A DNA stretch of 64,000 bases, taken from positions 72,299,501-72,363,500 of the forward strand of contig NC_091690.1 in the NCBI RefSeq assembly GCF_041296265.1, in the 5' to 3' direction. Origin of the DNA: Equus caballus (taxonomy: Eukaryota; Chordata; Mammalia; Perissodactyla; Equidae). The position numbers and the translations under genes are program-made. Under the pieces are notes generated by a model, which saw only the letters and a list, made by a program, of their open reading frames with translations, made no database searches and was not told the DNA's origin. Below, piece after piece: positions 24,766-36,777 of this stretch (positions are counted from its first letter, which is position 1; every line of letters starts with the position of its first letter).

Positions 24766-25690
24766 TATTTTTAAACAATGTTTATTTGTAGACTTTCTCA
24801 CTCAGTTTGGGTTTTTCTTTTCATAGAATCTTTATGGAAAAATAGAATTTTTCTATTTTGGTAGCAATGATTGTTGCATGCTATCACCTTGATTTAAGAA
24901 TTTTTCTGTAGTTGCTATACCAACTGATATAAAGTCGAATATGGTTGGAAACCAAGGATAGTGATCTCAGGTTAGAAGTACACATTACAAGCAGTAAGGC
25001 TGTGTCGGGTGATCTCTACTTCTCCCTTTTAAGTGTCCACACATCATCCTTTTAACAGTCCCTTGAATTTTGCTAGGGGTGAACAAACATCTCAAGGGTG
25101 TGTGGTCTTTGAAGTCCAGATTCTTTCCTATTTTGGCAATCAGGGTGACACTTCCACTTCTAGGACTTTGCTTCCACACTGTTCTTCGTGTCTCCTCAAA
25201 GATCACTGACAAGTTCAGCAGTCTTACCCCAGATTTGCTGAGCACTCTAGGAATCCGTCATCACAGCGGGACATGGAAGCTCACGTGCAAAAACTAGACC
25301 AGCAGCGGATGGGAGACTCCGCCGTGTCAGAAATACTTTTCTGGCTTGACTTCTCAGTTTCGCTTTGCTACTGCTTCTCCCAGAACCATGTGCTCAGTGA
25401 GTTTTTCTTTCCTGCTGTAATCATCCAGTCCCATTCCAGCTATAGTCTGCAACTGACGACTTCTGCTTGTGGACAACACGCAAAACAAAGGCATGGAGCC
25501 TGGCTGACCAGGGTTCCAGTCTCGGCCCACCACTTCCTGGCCGTGTGACCTTGGGCAGGTGATTCACCTCTTTGGGACTCATCTGTGAAACAGAGGTCAC
25601 CACTGGCCTCGCAGGGTGTTGTGAAGTATCCACGCTGAACCTGACACATAGGAATTGCACTCAGCAAACGTTCGTCTCCCGGATCCTGCC
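24766..25690. other. Intergenic segment before the UCP2 CpG island
   Basis: No gene seen. A sense MIR relic lies at about 25485-25680, recognisable by GTGTGACCTTGGGCAGGTGA. The rest is unassigned. Confidence 0.5.
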
Positions 25691-25699
25691 AGGACACCT

Positions 25700-27420
25700 C
25701 TCAAGGCGCCTTCAACGGCAGCCCACGCAGCAGGGATTGGGCCTCGGCTATATGTCGGCCCGGGAGTGCTGTCATACTAACAACATAGGAAATAGCTGCC
25801 TGCTCTCGAAGAGCTTGCAAGGTATTCGGGGGGGCCTGCTTCCGCCGCCTCAACTGTCCTCACGGCGGTCCTGGGAGGCCGACAGGGAGGGAAAAGGGAA
25901 GAAAGGGACAGAGGCTCCATGGGCGAACAGAGACCTATCTCCTCCTCCTCCCCAAAGGCACGTGCTCGTCCTGACCACAGGACCCAAGGTTGGTTGTTCA
26001 CGTGTCTGTCACCCCCACAAGACCGCAGGCTACCTGACGACCCCCCAGGTCGGGTTCTTCTCCAGGGGCTGGGCACGCAGTGGGCCCGGGGCCTGTTGGG
26101 CCTTCTCACTCGCGGGGCGCCGGCCCGCTCGCTCGTCTATAAATGGGAGCGGGAGCGTCACACTCGGTGCCCCTGCCCGCCAGGGCCGCAAGTCCCCCAG
26201 GTCCCCAAGGAAAAGGCCGGTGGGCGGCAGGAGAAGGCGGGAAGCCCAGCCGCACCCAACGGCCGTTGGCGCTTGCCCGCCACCTGCCGCGGCAGCCCAG
26301 ATTGGCTCCTTCCTTTGCCAACGCGGCGGCTTTAGCCAATCGCCAGCGAGGCCGGTCGGGAGGCCCCGCCCCGCAGGAGCCAGCCCGCGCGCTCTAGGCG
26401 GTGGGGTGGTTTGCGGAGCCTGGGGTCGCGGACCCGCCGCGTGAAAGGAGGGAGTGTCCTTACACTCGAGACCCTGGGCCGCTGTTAGAAAGAGCGCTGG
26501 CGGGGCGGGGACAGGGGGGACAGAGGCTTGTGTGACCCTGGGACCCTCTTCTTTCCGAGCGTCTGTCTTGCCATTTCCACAATGAGGTTGGCAGACCCGA
26601 GGCGGTGTGTGAGGCGGGGCGCAGGAGTAACCCTGGTGGGGAACAAAGAGGTAGACGCGGGGATCCGCCCGCCCGGCATGGGAGTGGAGGGAGGCGCGCG
26701 GAGAACTCTAGGCGTGACGGTCCCCGCGGAAAGGCAGCGGTTGGGAGGTCGCCACCCTCCTCGGAGCCCTGGGCCCCCCAAGCTCCGCCCCCTTCCCGCA
26801 GGCCACGCCCCCGAGACCTAAGTCGCGCCGCAGCCCGCGCAGAGCCCACTGCACGCCCGGCCCGCCGCGCCTTCCGACAGTCTGTCTGTGCTCGCTCGAC
26901 GCGCCGTCCGCCCGCGCACCGACAGCCGCCCGCGCTCGTGTTCTCCTTGCGGCCCGGTGAGCCCGCGCCGGCCCGCCCCAGCCCTGCGCCCGCTACCCCG
27001 GCCACGCTCTGCCCTCTCTCATTTCCCTCCTCTCCTCCCAGCCTATTTTGTGTTTTTCCTGTCTGTTCTCTGTTCTTTTTCTTTCTTTATCTCTCTCTCA
27101 CCTTTTTTCTATCTCCTTTTTGTTCTTTACCTCGCGTTCAACTGGCTGTAATTTAAGCCTACTCCCTCCCCTCGGCCAGGGGGCCCAGCCCTGCCTTGGC
27201 TGGGGGCCCCTCTGCACGTGTACGATGACCGGAACGACCGCTCCCTCCGCGGGCGGCTCCAGGCCATTCCCGGGGCTGTTCTTGCTGGGAGGAGGACTTG
27301 AGCTGCTTTGCCCGCCGCTGCAGGGCGCGCTCCCAGCCCCTCTTAACATCCGCGCAGCTCGGGTCTGGGTCCTAGTCGGGTCTGGGTCCTAGTCGACTCA
27401 GCGAGTCTCTGACCTATCGG
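25700..27420 (+). promoter_or_regulatory. UCP2: CpG island and UCP2 promoter
   Basis: CpG density rises sharply from about 25690 and falls after about 27400. The core holds ATTGG at 26301-26305, CCAAT at 26336-26340, a CCCCGCCCC box near 26363 and GC-box-like CCGCCCCC and CACGCCCCC near 26784-26812. No TATA box lies just upstream of exon 1. A TATAAAT at 26138-26144 is too far upstream for the main start. This fits the TATA-less GC-rich promoter known for UCP2 in other mammals. Confidence 0.8.
26815..26956 (+). other. UCP2: UCP2 noncoding exon 1
   Basis: The donor is firm: tgcggcccg|gtgagc at 26956/26957. The text cttccgacagtctgtctgtg and cgctcgtgttctccttgcgg resembles my memory of the human exon 1. 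The transcription start is not visible and the left edge is a rough estimate. Confidence 0.65.
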
Positions 27421-27776
27421 GACCCGCTCACAACACTCCCACGGACCAGAATCTGCTGACTCTGTTGGGGGATGCTTCTCCAGAGCCCCGAGGGCACTAA
27501 AGCAGAACTCTGGAAGAGAACTGATGTGGGATACTAAGAGAGGAAGCAGATGGGGGAGGGAGGACTCCTGGCTTCCTGTCCCCCCTCCAGTGTGGTCACT
27601 TAATCAGTCCCGGCTGCCCTTGGTGAAATGGACCCTGTTCCCTCCCGCCACCCCCTCCCCACGCAAGGACTGAGTAGGCTTGTGTGCCTTGGGCAGGTGG
27701 CCCTTTCCTTGCTGATATGTGGTCCTTTAAGGCGAATTTCATTTTCTAAACTCTCCTCCTTTGCTTTCACCCACAG

Positions 27777-27933
27777 GACACATAGTATGACCATTAGGTG
27801 TTTCGTCTCCCAGCCATTTTCTATGGAAAACCAAGGAGATCGGGCCATGATAGCCACTGGCAGCTTTGAAGAAAGGGATGCCTTTAGAGAAGCTTGATCT
27901 TGGAGAACTCAGCGTGAGACCTTACTAAGCCAG
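27777..27933 (+). other. UCP2: UCP2 noncoding exon 2
   Basis: Bounded by ccacag|gacac and caagccag|gtaaga-type signals (cag|gtaagag at 27933/27934). It is 157 nt, the same length I recall for human exon 2. It contains the whole upstream ORF. Confidence 0.88.
27787..27897 (+). CDS. UCP2: UCP2 upstream ORF (36 aa), translational repressor
   Basis: ATG at 27787 opens a 36-codon ORF starting MTIRCFVSQPFSMENQ and ending ERDAFREA, then TGA. It lies wholly in exon 2. The known mammalian UCP2 uORF also has 36 codons and keeps UCP2 translation low. The start has a purine at -3. After splicing, 125 nt separate its stop from the main ATG (36 nt in exon 2, 89 nt in exon 3), so reinitiation is possible. 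Confidence 0.88.
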   Translation: MTIRCFVSQPFSMENQGDRAMIATGSFEERDAFREA

Positions 27934-27956
27934 GTAAGAGTCCAGTCTACGGGAGA

Positions 27957-30397
27957 CGTCTCGTGCTGCCTCCTAGCCCTTTGGTCTAGGGGCCGGGGTC
28001 AGGAAGACATTAGCACCACCACCCCAGTGAAGTCGCTCTTCAGAGTTCGCAAAGAACTTTCATATATCCCTGGTCTCATTCTGGCCATTAAACTGACTCT
28101 GACAAACCAAGGAGGGTGGTCTCCATTATACAAAGGAGGAAATTGAAGCCCAGATGGTCCAGTGATTGGCCCTGTGTCACCCTGGGAGTCAGTGGCAGAG
28201 CTAGGACAGGAACCTATTGTTCTAACTACATATTATTGAGTCCAGCTTTGACTATCTCTGAGACTGAGATTAGTAATCAGGTGTATTTTTTTAACACTGA
28301 AACTGGTTATTTGCTGGGGACTGTAAAATATGATTAACTCTTTCTAGGCCTGTTTTACTTACTTTTCTTAGTAGGGTCTTTAGCTCAGGTGACTGTTGTC
28401 CCCATACCCACATCTCTGAAGGACCAGGGCAAACCCAAAGCAACATTCACAATGGCAGCTGAACCTCTATACATTCATCTTTGAGGTGGAGGAGGGCCAG
28501 GTCTTACTCTTCTCTGGCCTTCACAACACTCTGCAACCCAGCTCAAGGTCAGGACATAATAGACTCATGTCATCATGTCTGACGGCCAGAAAAGGGACAC
28601 CATTTGCCTGAACCCTCTCAGAACTATCATAGTGACAGAAGAGAACTGGGTTGGGTGTTGGACTTCCTCATGAGAGCCTTGCCTGTGCCTGGGGCTAAGA
28701 AAACAGGAGAGAAATGTTCTGGGCAGCAATACAAAGCAAATAGCATAAGCTTGGGAGCCTAAAAGATGTGGCTCTTACTAAGTTCCCTCATCTGTAACAT
28801 GGAAGTAAGAGCAGCCACCTCAAAGGGCTGCTCTGAGGAGTAAGTGAGCTGATTGAGTGCCCCAGGCAGTGGAGTAGGGGAAGGTGTGGAACACTTCCTG
28901 GGAGATGGATGTGTCAGAGCAGGGAAGCTGGGGAGTCTAGAGCACCTTCATCAACCCATTCTGCCATTTGAATGCCAGTCTTCACTGAGCCTCCTGTGGG
29001 CCAGGTTCCAGGGAAACAATAAGGCTAGGCCCCACCCTTTAGGAGCTCTTGATGCAACTGAGTAGTAAGTAGCCTCTGGATTTTCCTGGTTGCCCCAGTC
29101 ACCTGGGTGAGAAGCCCAGGAGGAAGAAGCTGGGTGAGCTGTTTGTTTCCATGGGTCTCTGTGTTCACAGCTGACTCCCACCACATCCTCCCTCTGCCAG
29201 CCAGCTCTGTCTTCCTGGCCCCAATGACAGGGGCAGCCAATCAGGCTGGGCTCAGAGCAGCTGCTCCTATGAAGTCAGAGAAGTGATCTCAGGGGAGAGA
29301 GAAGCAGGTCACCCTCCCCCATTGGGGTGCTGGGCTCACTTCCTCCTGAGGCAGCAGAGGAGGGCGTTGTTCCAACTCTGAGAACAAAATGGAGCTTTTG
29401 GTTTCCTCTGTCACTCTTCATAGCTCTGACCTGGACTTCCCCATCCCCACCGCTTTTACGGTGAAGATATAGATCCCCTATGTTGGAGGAGAAACTGTCC
29501 AGACAGGGAGACAGTTTTCCCTGCATCACACAGTAGGCCAGGCGGAGAGAGTCCAGTGACTATGCACTTACTCTCAGCCCCAAGAATTGTCCAGTGTCCT
29601 TCAAGCCACAGCTAAATTTTACCTTTTCTGATTACCCACTCTTCCTTACCTCTCTCCCGATGGAGTTAGTTGTTCCCTCCTCTGCATTTTGAGAGTACGT
29701 CCTGCAAGCCTGGAGTGCAGCTTGAATCACCTGCCTACCCCCTGTGCCTGGACAATAAGCCCCCTCTAGAGTAGACAACATTGTCTCCTGTGTCTGAACC
29801 AGTGCCCAGCAAAGCTGTCGTGTTGAGTGACTAGCAAGCCCAAGCTGTGTGGGGGCTGGGGAAGAAAATTAGACTGATGGGCTGGGAGGGGACTGAATTG
29901 GACTTTTCTTTCCTTTTCTTCTAGACTTAGATAATTCCAGACCCATAGGGATCTCTCCTGCTTAAGAAATCCAGGGCATAAGCTTGTGGTTTTGTGCCTG
30001 TCAGGGCTTGATCTGGCTGAAACTTTTTCCCCACTTTGGCCTGTCCTCCAGACAGATCTGCAGAAGTAGGAATGTGGGTATGATCACTGAAATCTCTGCA
30101 CTCAGCAGACAGGGCTGGGCCAGTGCCTGTTTGTGAGGCAGCACTGGATAGCCCTGATCCAGACTCTCCCTGAGTGAAAGGGAGGGAACTCCGCACAAGA
30201 TATGGACTCCTCTGGCAGGAGTTGCCTCTCCAGCCCCTATTTGGGTTCCTCCAGGGAACTCACTCCTATTCCCCCTCACAGGGCTGCTCTGGTCCTTGCT
30301 TAGGGAGGTGGTGCTGTCAGGGAAGGTAAGGGTGAGGGGGTGAGCAGGGGTGCCTGGGGATACTGCTCCTCATCGGGCTTCTCTCTCCTTGGCTTAG
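27957..30397. other. UCP2 intron 2 content
   Basis: The intron runs from 27934 to 30397. It holds an antisense MIR at about 28060-28240 and an L2-like antisense stretch at about 29580-29830. No ERE, L1 or LTR was seen. No alternative coding exon was recognised. Confidence 0.5.
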
Positions 30398-30486
30398 ATT
30401 CCGGCAGAGTTCCTCTATCTCGTCTTGTTGCTGATTGAAGGTGCCCCCTTCTCCAGTTTTTCTCCATCTCCTGGGAAATCGGCATC

Positions 30487-33189
30487 ATGGTTGGGTTCAA
30501 GGCCACAGATGTGCCCCCTACTGCCACTGTGAAGTTCCTGGGGGCTGGCACAGCTGCCTGCATTGCAGATCTCATCACCTTTCCCCTGGATACTGCTAAA
30601 GTCCGGCTGCAGGTAAGGGGGGGAAGCCTGGGGGTCCTGATGGTGTCTGATCTGCTCCCTTCCCAAGACACAGACTTCTCAAGGGCCAGTGGGGTGTTTG
30701 AGACTGTAAACTTTGGAGCATAGGGATGGCAGGAGATGGGGAGGGCAACCTTCCTATCCCTGTAACCACCGTGTCTTTGCCTTGTAGATCCAAGGAGAAA
30801 AGCAGGGGCCAGTGCGGGCTGCGGCCAGCGCCCAGTACCGCGGTGTGCTGGGCACCATCCTGACCATGGTGCGCACCGAGGGCCCCTGCAGCCTCTACAA
30901 CGGGCTGGTCGCCGGCCTGCAGCGCCAGATGAGCTTTGCCTCTGTCCGCATTGGCCTCTATGACTCCGTCAAGCAGTTCTACACCAAGGGCTCTGAGCGT
31001 GAGTGTGGAGCTGGCCCATAGTCCCCTTGGCCTTTTCTTCTCAGTGATTGATCCTAGTTTACTATGCTGCAAAGCTCCTTTAGTCCCCAAGATCCCTAGG
31101 AGAATCAGAACTGAGAACTAGAAGGGGCCCTGATTCTCCTAACGATTCCTGAGCACCTGGGCTGTGCCAGGCTCTGAGCAGGGCATCATCCCATGAAGTC
31201 CTCACCACCACCTTGAGAAGAGTAGGTGGTGCCATCCTCATGTTAGAGATGAAGAGACTGAGGCTTGCCGCGGGGAGCAGACTTGGCCAAGGGCACACAA
31301 TGGTGAGCTAGAAAACACACCCAGGACTTTTGCCTCCAAGGCCAGCACTCCTCCATTTCATCTCCTCGGCATGCCATGCCCACCCGCCATTTTACACATG
31401 TGGAAACAGAACCCAGATCAAAAGGTCACCTTTTTCCAAGATCACATGGCAGGGGGAAGAGATCTGGGATGAGAATCCAAGTCTTATGAGTCCCAGTCCT
31501 TGGGAAAGCCACTTCTCTCTGAGCCTTGTTTTGCAGATTTGTCACGTGGAAATGATTCTCATTTCTCAGTGGTGTCGAGCAGATTAAATGAAGTGAATGA
31601 AAATGCTTTATGAAGAAATCACTAACTCTCATTCTGTCCTACTCCTTGCTGTGTCCCAGTGCCTAGCAAGTAGTAGACACAGTGATACTTTGATGCAAGG
31701 AGTTATTAGAGCAAGAGCTAGTCTGGATCCTATTCCCAAAAAGCAAGAGGTTACAGTGACATGGTGGTTTTGGTGGAGAGGCATGCCCAGCTGGCCGCTG
31801 ACCCCCATGGTTCTCCCACAGATGCCGGCATTGGGAGCCGCCTCCTGGCAGGCAGTACCACAGGTGCCCTGGCTGTGGCTGTGGCCCAGCCCACAGATGT
31901 GGTAAAGGTCCGGTTCCAGGCTCAGGCCCGGGCTGGTGGTGGCCGGAGATATCAAAGCACCGTTGATGCCTACAAGACCATTGCCCGAGAGGAGGGGTTC
32001 CGGGGACTCTGGAAAGGTCTGTACCAGGTGTTTCTTTCTCCCCATCTTCCTCTCCCCCCATTCCCTGGTCTCACATAGACACTGCTTCCTCCTGTAGGGA
32101 CCTCTCCCAACGTTGCTCGTAATGCCATTGTCAACTGTGCCGAGCTCGTGACCTACGACCTCATCAAGGACACCCTCCTGAAGGCCAACCTCATGACAGG
32201 TGAGTTAGGGTAGATGATGCTGGGTCTCGCCCTTCCTCCAACCAGAAATCAGGTGTAGGAATCTGTTTGCCTGAAGACCACATCTTTTCATCCTGTTTCC
32301 CCTCTGCTTGTGGAGCGAGTTTCTCTCTCCCATTTGCCATATTGAAGCCAACTGCGGCAAAGCTCTCATTTTGCACATTGAGGCACTGAGGCTAGATTGG
32401 CAAAATGACTCCTGTGTCCTCAGGAGAGCTAGCTGGAGTCTCCGGCTCTCTAAAACCACGAGACCCCTAGCTACTTAAATAATCTCTCCCCTTATGGAAT
32501 GATGGGGCAAGGAGTCCTGACTGCCTTGCCTACTTCTCCTCCTTGGCAGATGACCTTCCTTGCCACTTCACTTCCGCCTTCGGGGCAGGCTTCTGCACCA
32601 CCATCATCGCCTCCCCTGTCGACGTGGTCAAGACGAGATATATGAACTCTGCCCTGGGCCAGTACAGCAGCGCTGGCCACTGTGCCCTTACCATGCTCCA
32701 GAAGGAGGGTCCCCGAGCCTTCTACAAAGGGTGAGCCTCTGACCCACCCCGCCCAATTCCAGGCCTCCTATCACTCAGTTGGGAGAGAACCACCTGGGAC
32801 TGAGCAGCAACCAAGTATCAAACTATTTTTGATCCTGGCCCTGGTATTTCACTGGCATTCTCTCATGCTCTTAACTCCTTCCCAGAGTTGCTATCATCCC
32901 TACTTTATGGAGGTTTAAATGGAAGGGATTCTTGCTCACAGCCACACAGCTGTGAGGCTATTACCTGGGCCTTCCCAACCTCCTTTGAGACGAGCAGCTG
33001 GGTTGGATTGGATGCCAGGGCCCAGCAGGGTAAGTGGGAGGTGCCCCCTGTGACCTGTGTTTTCTCCCCTCTAGGTTCATGCCCTCCTTTCTCCGTTTGG
33101 GTTCCTGGAACGTGGTGATGTTCGTCACCTATGAGCAGCTGAAACGGGCCCTCATGGCTGCCTGCACTTCCCAGGAAGCTCCCTTTTGA
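30487..33189 (+). CDS. UCP2: Mitochondrial uncoupling protein 2 (SLC25A8)
   Basis: Coding exons 30487-30612, 30788-30998, 31822-32016, 32098-32199, 32550-32730 and 33075-33189 total 930 nt, 309 aa plus TGA, exactly the human length. Exon 3 begins at 30398 after ttag. All junctions are GT-AG. Carrier signatures [16 protein letters not shown] and PVDVVKTR are present, one per repeat. The protein is a widely expressed inner-membrane carrier that exports C4 metabolites and lowers mitochondrial ROS. The start atcATGG is strong. Intron phases match UCP3 at every coding junction, and exon lengths match too except exon 5 (195 versus 201 nt). The gene is intact. Confidence 0.97.
31135..31610. repeat. 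MIR relics in UCP2 intron 4
   Basis: An antisense MIR (about 31140-31330, GAGACTGAGGCTTG core) is followed by a sense MIR (about 31480-31610, TCTCTGAGCC then a WAATGAAGTGAATG-like end). Confidence 0.65.
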
Positions 33190-33541
33190 GCCTCTCCTGC
33201 TGCTGACCTGACCACCGCTGGCTTTGCTTTGGCTTCAGCCAGGCCCTGCTTCCCTTTTCCTCCTCCTCTCCTTCCCTTCTCTCTCCCCCCACCCCTTCCT
33301 TCCTCTCCCTTTCCCACCACCTCCCTTCCCTCTCCCCACATTCTCATCCCTCTTCCGTACCCCATCTTCCATTGCCTCTCAGTCCTGGTGGAGTTGACCC
33401 CAACTGACCCTGTGGGAGGCCTGGCAACAGCCAGGATTCCAAGCCCTCAGTGCCCTGAAAAGTTCAGCCCAACTCTTCATCCTGCTCCCAGCCCAGCCCC
33501 ACCAGCACATCACCCATAAAGCAACCTCAACCTTGGTGTCT
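33190..33541 (+). other. UCP2: UCP2 3' UTR
   Basis: A short 3' UTR of about 350 nt. A pyrimidine tract of about 100 nt lies at 33249-33342, almost pure C/T. The end is set by the hexamer at 33515-33520. Confidence 0.75.
33515..33520 (+). terminator. UCP2: UCP2 poly(A) signal, CATAAA variant
   Basis: No AATAAA is present in the 350 nt after the stop. CATAAA in cacccataaagcaacctc is the only close variant, followed by a GT/T-rich stretch (ttggtgtctcctcc) suited to a downstream element. Confidence 0.65.
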
Positions 33542-36500
33542 CCTCCCTCTCTTGTAGCTGTTACCAGAGGTCTTGGTCGAATGGGCCCTTTTGATACCTG
33601 GTAGACAAGGGAGGAGCCACTTTGAAAGGAGTATGTGGGCTACCTTCTACCCCTAGCACCCAGCCTGGGACCCATGGAGGTCATCTAGTCCATTTTGTTT
33701 TCCAGACCAGGCCTGGGGCTGAGGTGGCAAGTGAAGGAGCATCCCACAGTCACAGCAGTGGCCTCGCCTCCCCTTCCCCTGCCAGGCCACTTGAGCTTTC
33801 CCTCACTCAGTGCCTGGTGCTCCAGCACCAACCTTTCCAACCTCCCAGCTGGCCCCAGGCCTGTTTATCTGCAAAGTGAAAGTGTTCCCATCTGCCCTGC
33901 ATTTCCTGTGCTTCCTGGAAGATTTAGAGGAACTTCGGAATCTTAGGTGCTGTGGGCTTATTTTATCCCGTTTTACAAATGGGAAACGAACCTCCCCAAA
34001 GTCCCGGACTCAGTGGGGACAAGTCAGGCTGCTTCCCATCCTCCAGAGTCACACCCTCAGGAGGGGGCCTGGGTGCACCTGCACTGGGTGGAGCGGGCTG
34101 CAGGGCAAACATTGGCTGCAGCCTGAGGATACTTTCCACTTCGAGTCTCGCCCTCTCCCTGGGCTAGAGATCCCAAGGAGATGGTGACAAGCCATGGCTT
34201 AGCCTGCACAGGGATGTCAGCCTTCCTGCCTGCCTGTCCTCAGCGGCAGTAAAGCAGGTAGGCAGGGCTGCTTCTGTTTCAAGGGTTAGGGGACTCTGAG
34301 GTCCCGGAATACCCGAGGCCTCTCCTGCAAGGCTGGGCCCTCAGAATTAAGTCACCCAGGACCATTTTATAGATGTCTGCAGAAGCTGAGGGCTGCGACA
34401 GGTCACACAGGCAAGGACACAGGAAGACGGCAGCTGAACTGGGACTCTGACTCAGACTCCTCCCCGACCCTGTGGACTCGTCCCCCAGGGGCCAGTGCTG
34501 GGGTCCTACCAGAATCCTGTTGGGCAGCTGTGGAGCCAGGCCCAGAAAATAATGACCTCCCACTTCCCACAGCCTAAAGCAGCTCATGCTGCTGCTCCTT
34601 CCCTGCTGGTCATTCCTGGAGGCTAGGCCCTTCAGTGCTTGGGCAAGGAGGCCCGGAGAAGGAAGGAGGGCCCAGGATTTGTCACCTTACTTCCTTCTTC
34701 TCACAGGCTGAGCTGAAGCCTCGTAGTCTCCAAGAGGGACAGGGTTGGGTGCCATGAGTTGAACCTGGTTGAAGGTGGCAGGCAGCCCAGCCAGGCTCTT
34801 CTCTGCTGGGCTACAGGGAGTCAGCATAAGTGGAGGTGCCGGTCAACGCACCTTAATTCTCACATTAATCCTGTGGGGCAGGCTGTCACTGTTTTGCACC
34901 AGAGGAAACAGGTGCAGTTTGTTGCCCTAGGCATGTCTGTCAGCTGGTTCATTCACCAGCCTTGTGTCCCAGACACTGGACTGGACGTAGGCCACCAGGC
35001 TTCATCCTGGTTCTGAGCATGATCCTGGGACAATGAGGAGCTGGGAACAGTGGTAGGAACCACGGCAGTGTACCGGTAGGCCTGACTCAGTCACTGGTCC
35101 TCAACCTTTAGTGCCTATGAAATGAGCCTCTGGTGAGCCCTGCTTTGCCTGACTCAAGGTAGCACTGAGGATCACAGAGGTAATCTTCATAAAGGTCTCG
35201 TCAGGCTTCCTTCAGAGCTTCACCATGAGGCAGGTTAGGAGCAGGCTCCTGCTGGCCCAGAGGAGACCTAGAGTCACAACCCAGGCCCCACACTCCCTCA
35301 CCCACTTGCTTGCTCTCTGAGCAGGGCAGCTACCACCACCCCTCTCAACCTGGGTTCTGCCTTAGAGGGCAGAGTTTGCTTCACTCATCTGGTTTCCACA
35401 AGGCCTGCAAGATAGGAGTTGTAGTCTTTGCTGTAAAAAACTGAGGCTCAAAGAGGTGAAGCGACTTGCCCAAGGGCACACAGCTGGTAAGTAGCATACC
35501 TGAGGTGTATCTAACTCCAAAGCCTACATTGTTTAATGACTATGGAGATGCTTCCTAGAACCATGGTCCAGATTCTACCTCAAATTCTGCTGCTGCCTTC
35601 TCCCTGATGGTTTAAAATGACTGATTAGTGCTACTGAGTCCCCATTTAGGAAGAAAACCTTAAGCTAATATGGTGCTTTGAATGGTGGAATCCAAGCAAT
35701 ATGGAAAATATGGGGGCCTTTTCTGGCACCTCTGAAGTCACTCCACAAAAGTGGCCACCTCCTGTCAAGCTTGGACCTATCACAGCCCAAACCTAGACTC
35801 AAATGTGGGGAGTCTCCCCTGGCACAGGAGAGGTGCCTGACACACCGTTGTTGGCTGATGGTAGGCAACAGGAAGCAGATGTGGTCTGCACAGGCCCAGC
35901 TGGGCCTAGAGGCAGGGACTCCCACAGGCCACGGTGGCAGCAATGCTGTCACCCTGAAATCTAAGCAAGTTCACCAAGCACTTTCACACCAATGACTTAA
36001 TCCTCGCAAGCACCCTGAGGCAGGGTATGAGCTCTGCTTTATGGATAAGACAGGGACCCTAACGCCTAAGGGGTGAGGGGCAGGGCTGGGAGCAGAACCC
36101 AGGTCTGCCTAGAGGCAGCCCAGGACCCACCGCACAGACAAGGGACTTAAGGCTGGCGAGGGAGAAACCAAAGCCATTCCAGCATGTGTGTCCTTTGTGC
36201 TGCCTCTAATCTAAGCTGGGTGAGTTTGTGGGAAGCGACCCTCGAGATTCTGATGACAGTTTTGCCACTGAGCCGTGTGAGGCCTGGGACAAGTATTTTC
36301 TTCTCTGCTTCAGTTTTCCTGAGTACAGTGTCACCATATCACACTAGAGACAGCCCCTTGTAAAGATCGTGTGTTATGAGAAATCAGCAGAGCTGGGGAC
36401 CCTCAGGCTACACAGCACTGCCCCGTGCTATCACAGTGGGAGCACAGAGGCTCTGAACCCTCAGGGACCCGGCCATGCCCACAAAGCCAGGACAGGGACC

Positions 36501-36600
36501 CAAGTCCTTGGCTACTTGGGCCCTGCCCTTCCCTCTGCTCCACAGAAGGGCTACATGATGCTCCTCTGCCTCCCACACACACTCTCCTGGGTGTAGCTGG
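33542..36600. other. Gap between convergent UCP2 and DNAJB13
   Basis: About 3 kb separates the two 3' ends. It contains MIR-like relics at about 34840-34930, 35400-35530 and 35960-36110 (the last two antisense, with AAACTGAGGCTCAAAGAGGT and ACCCAGGTCTGCCTAGAGGC-type cores). No gene was recognised. Confidence 0.55.
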
Positions 36601-36617
36601 AGGACAGGAAATAAATC

Positions 36618-36623
36618 TTTATT
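36618..36623 (-). terminator. DNAJB13: DNAJB13 poly(A) signal
   Basis: The plus strand TTTATT reads AATAAA on the minus strand, 155 nt past the stop codon. The DNAJB13 transcript should end at about 36600. Confidence 0.8.
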
Positions 36624-36777
36624 GCGTCAGTTTAAAAAGTCCCGTGGCATCCCAGCCTCCCGTCATGTCGGCACAGGGGGCTGGCTCCCTTGCACACCCT
36701 GAGGCCGTGGGGGTAGGAGTGGCATGAGGCTCAGCTAGCCTTCCCCTTCTCCTGTTCCTGCCCCCAGCCCACCAGAG

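Noticed and set aside
25572-26444. 290-codon plus-strand ORF
   Set aside because: It lies across a MIR relic and the GC-rich UCP2 promoter, where stop codons are scarce by composition. No domain, no splice support, low-complexity Pro/Arg/Ala content.
26460-27156. Long ORFs on both strands (181 and 183 codons) in the CpG island
   Set aside because: Overlapping open frames on both strands reflect GC bias; UCP2 exon 1 and promoter explain the region.
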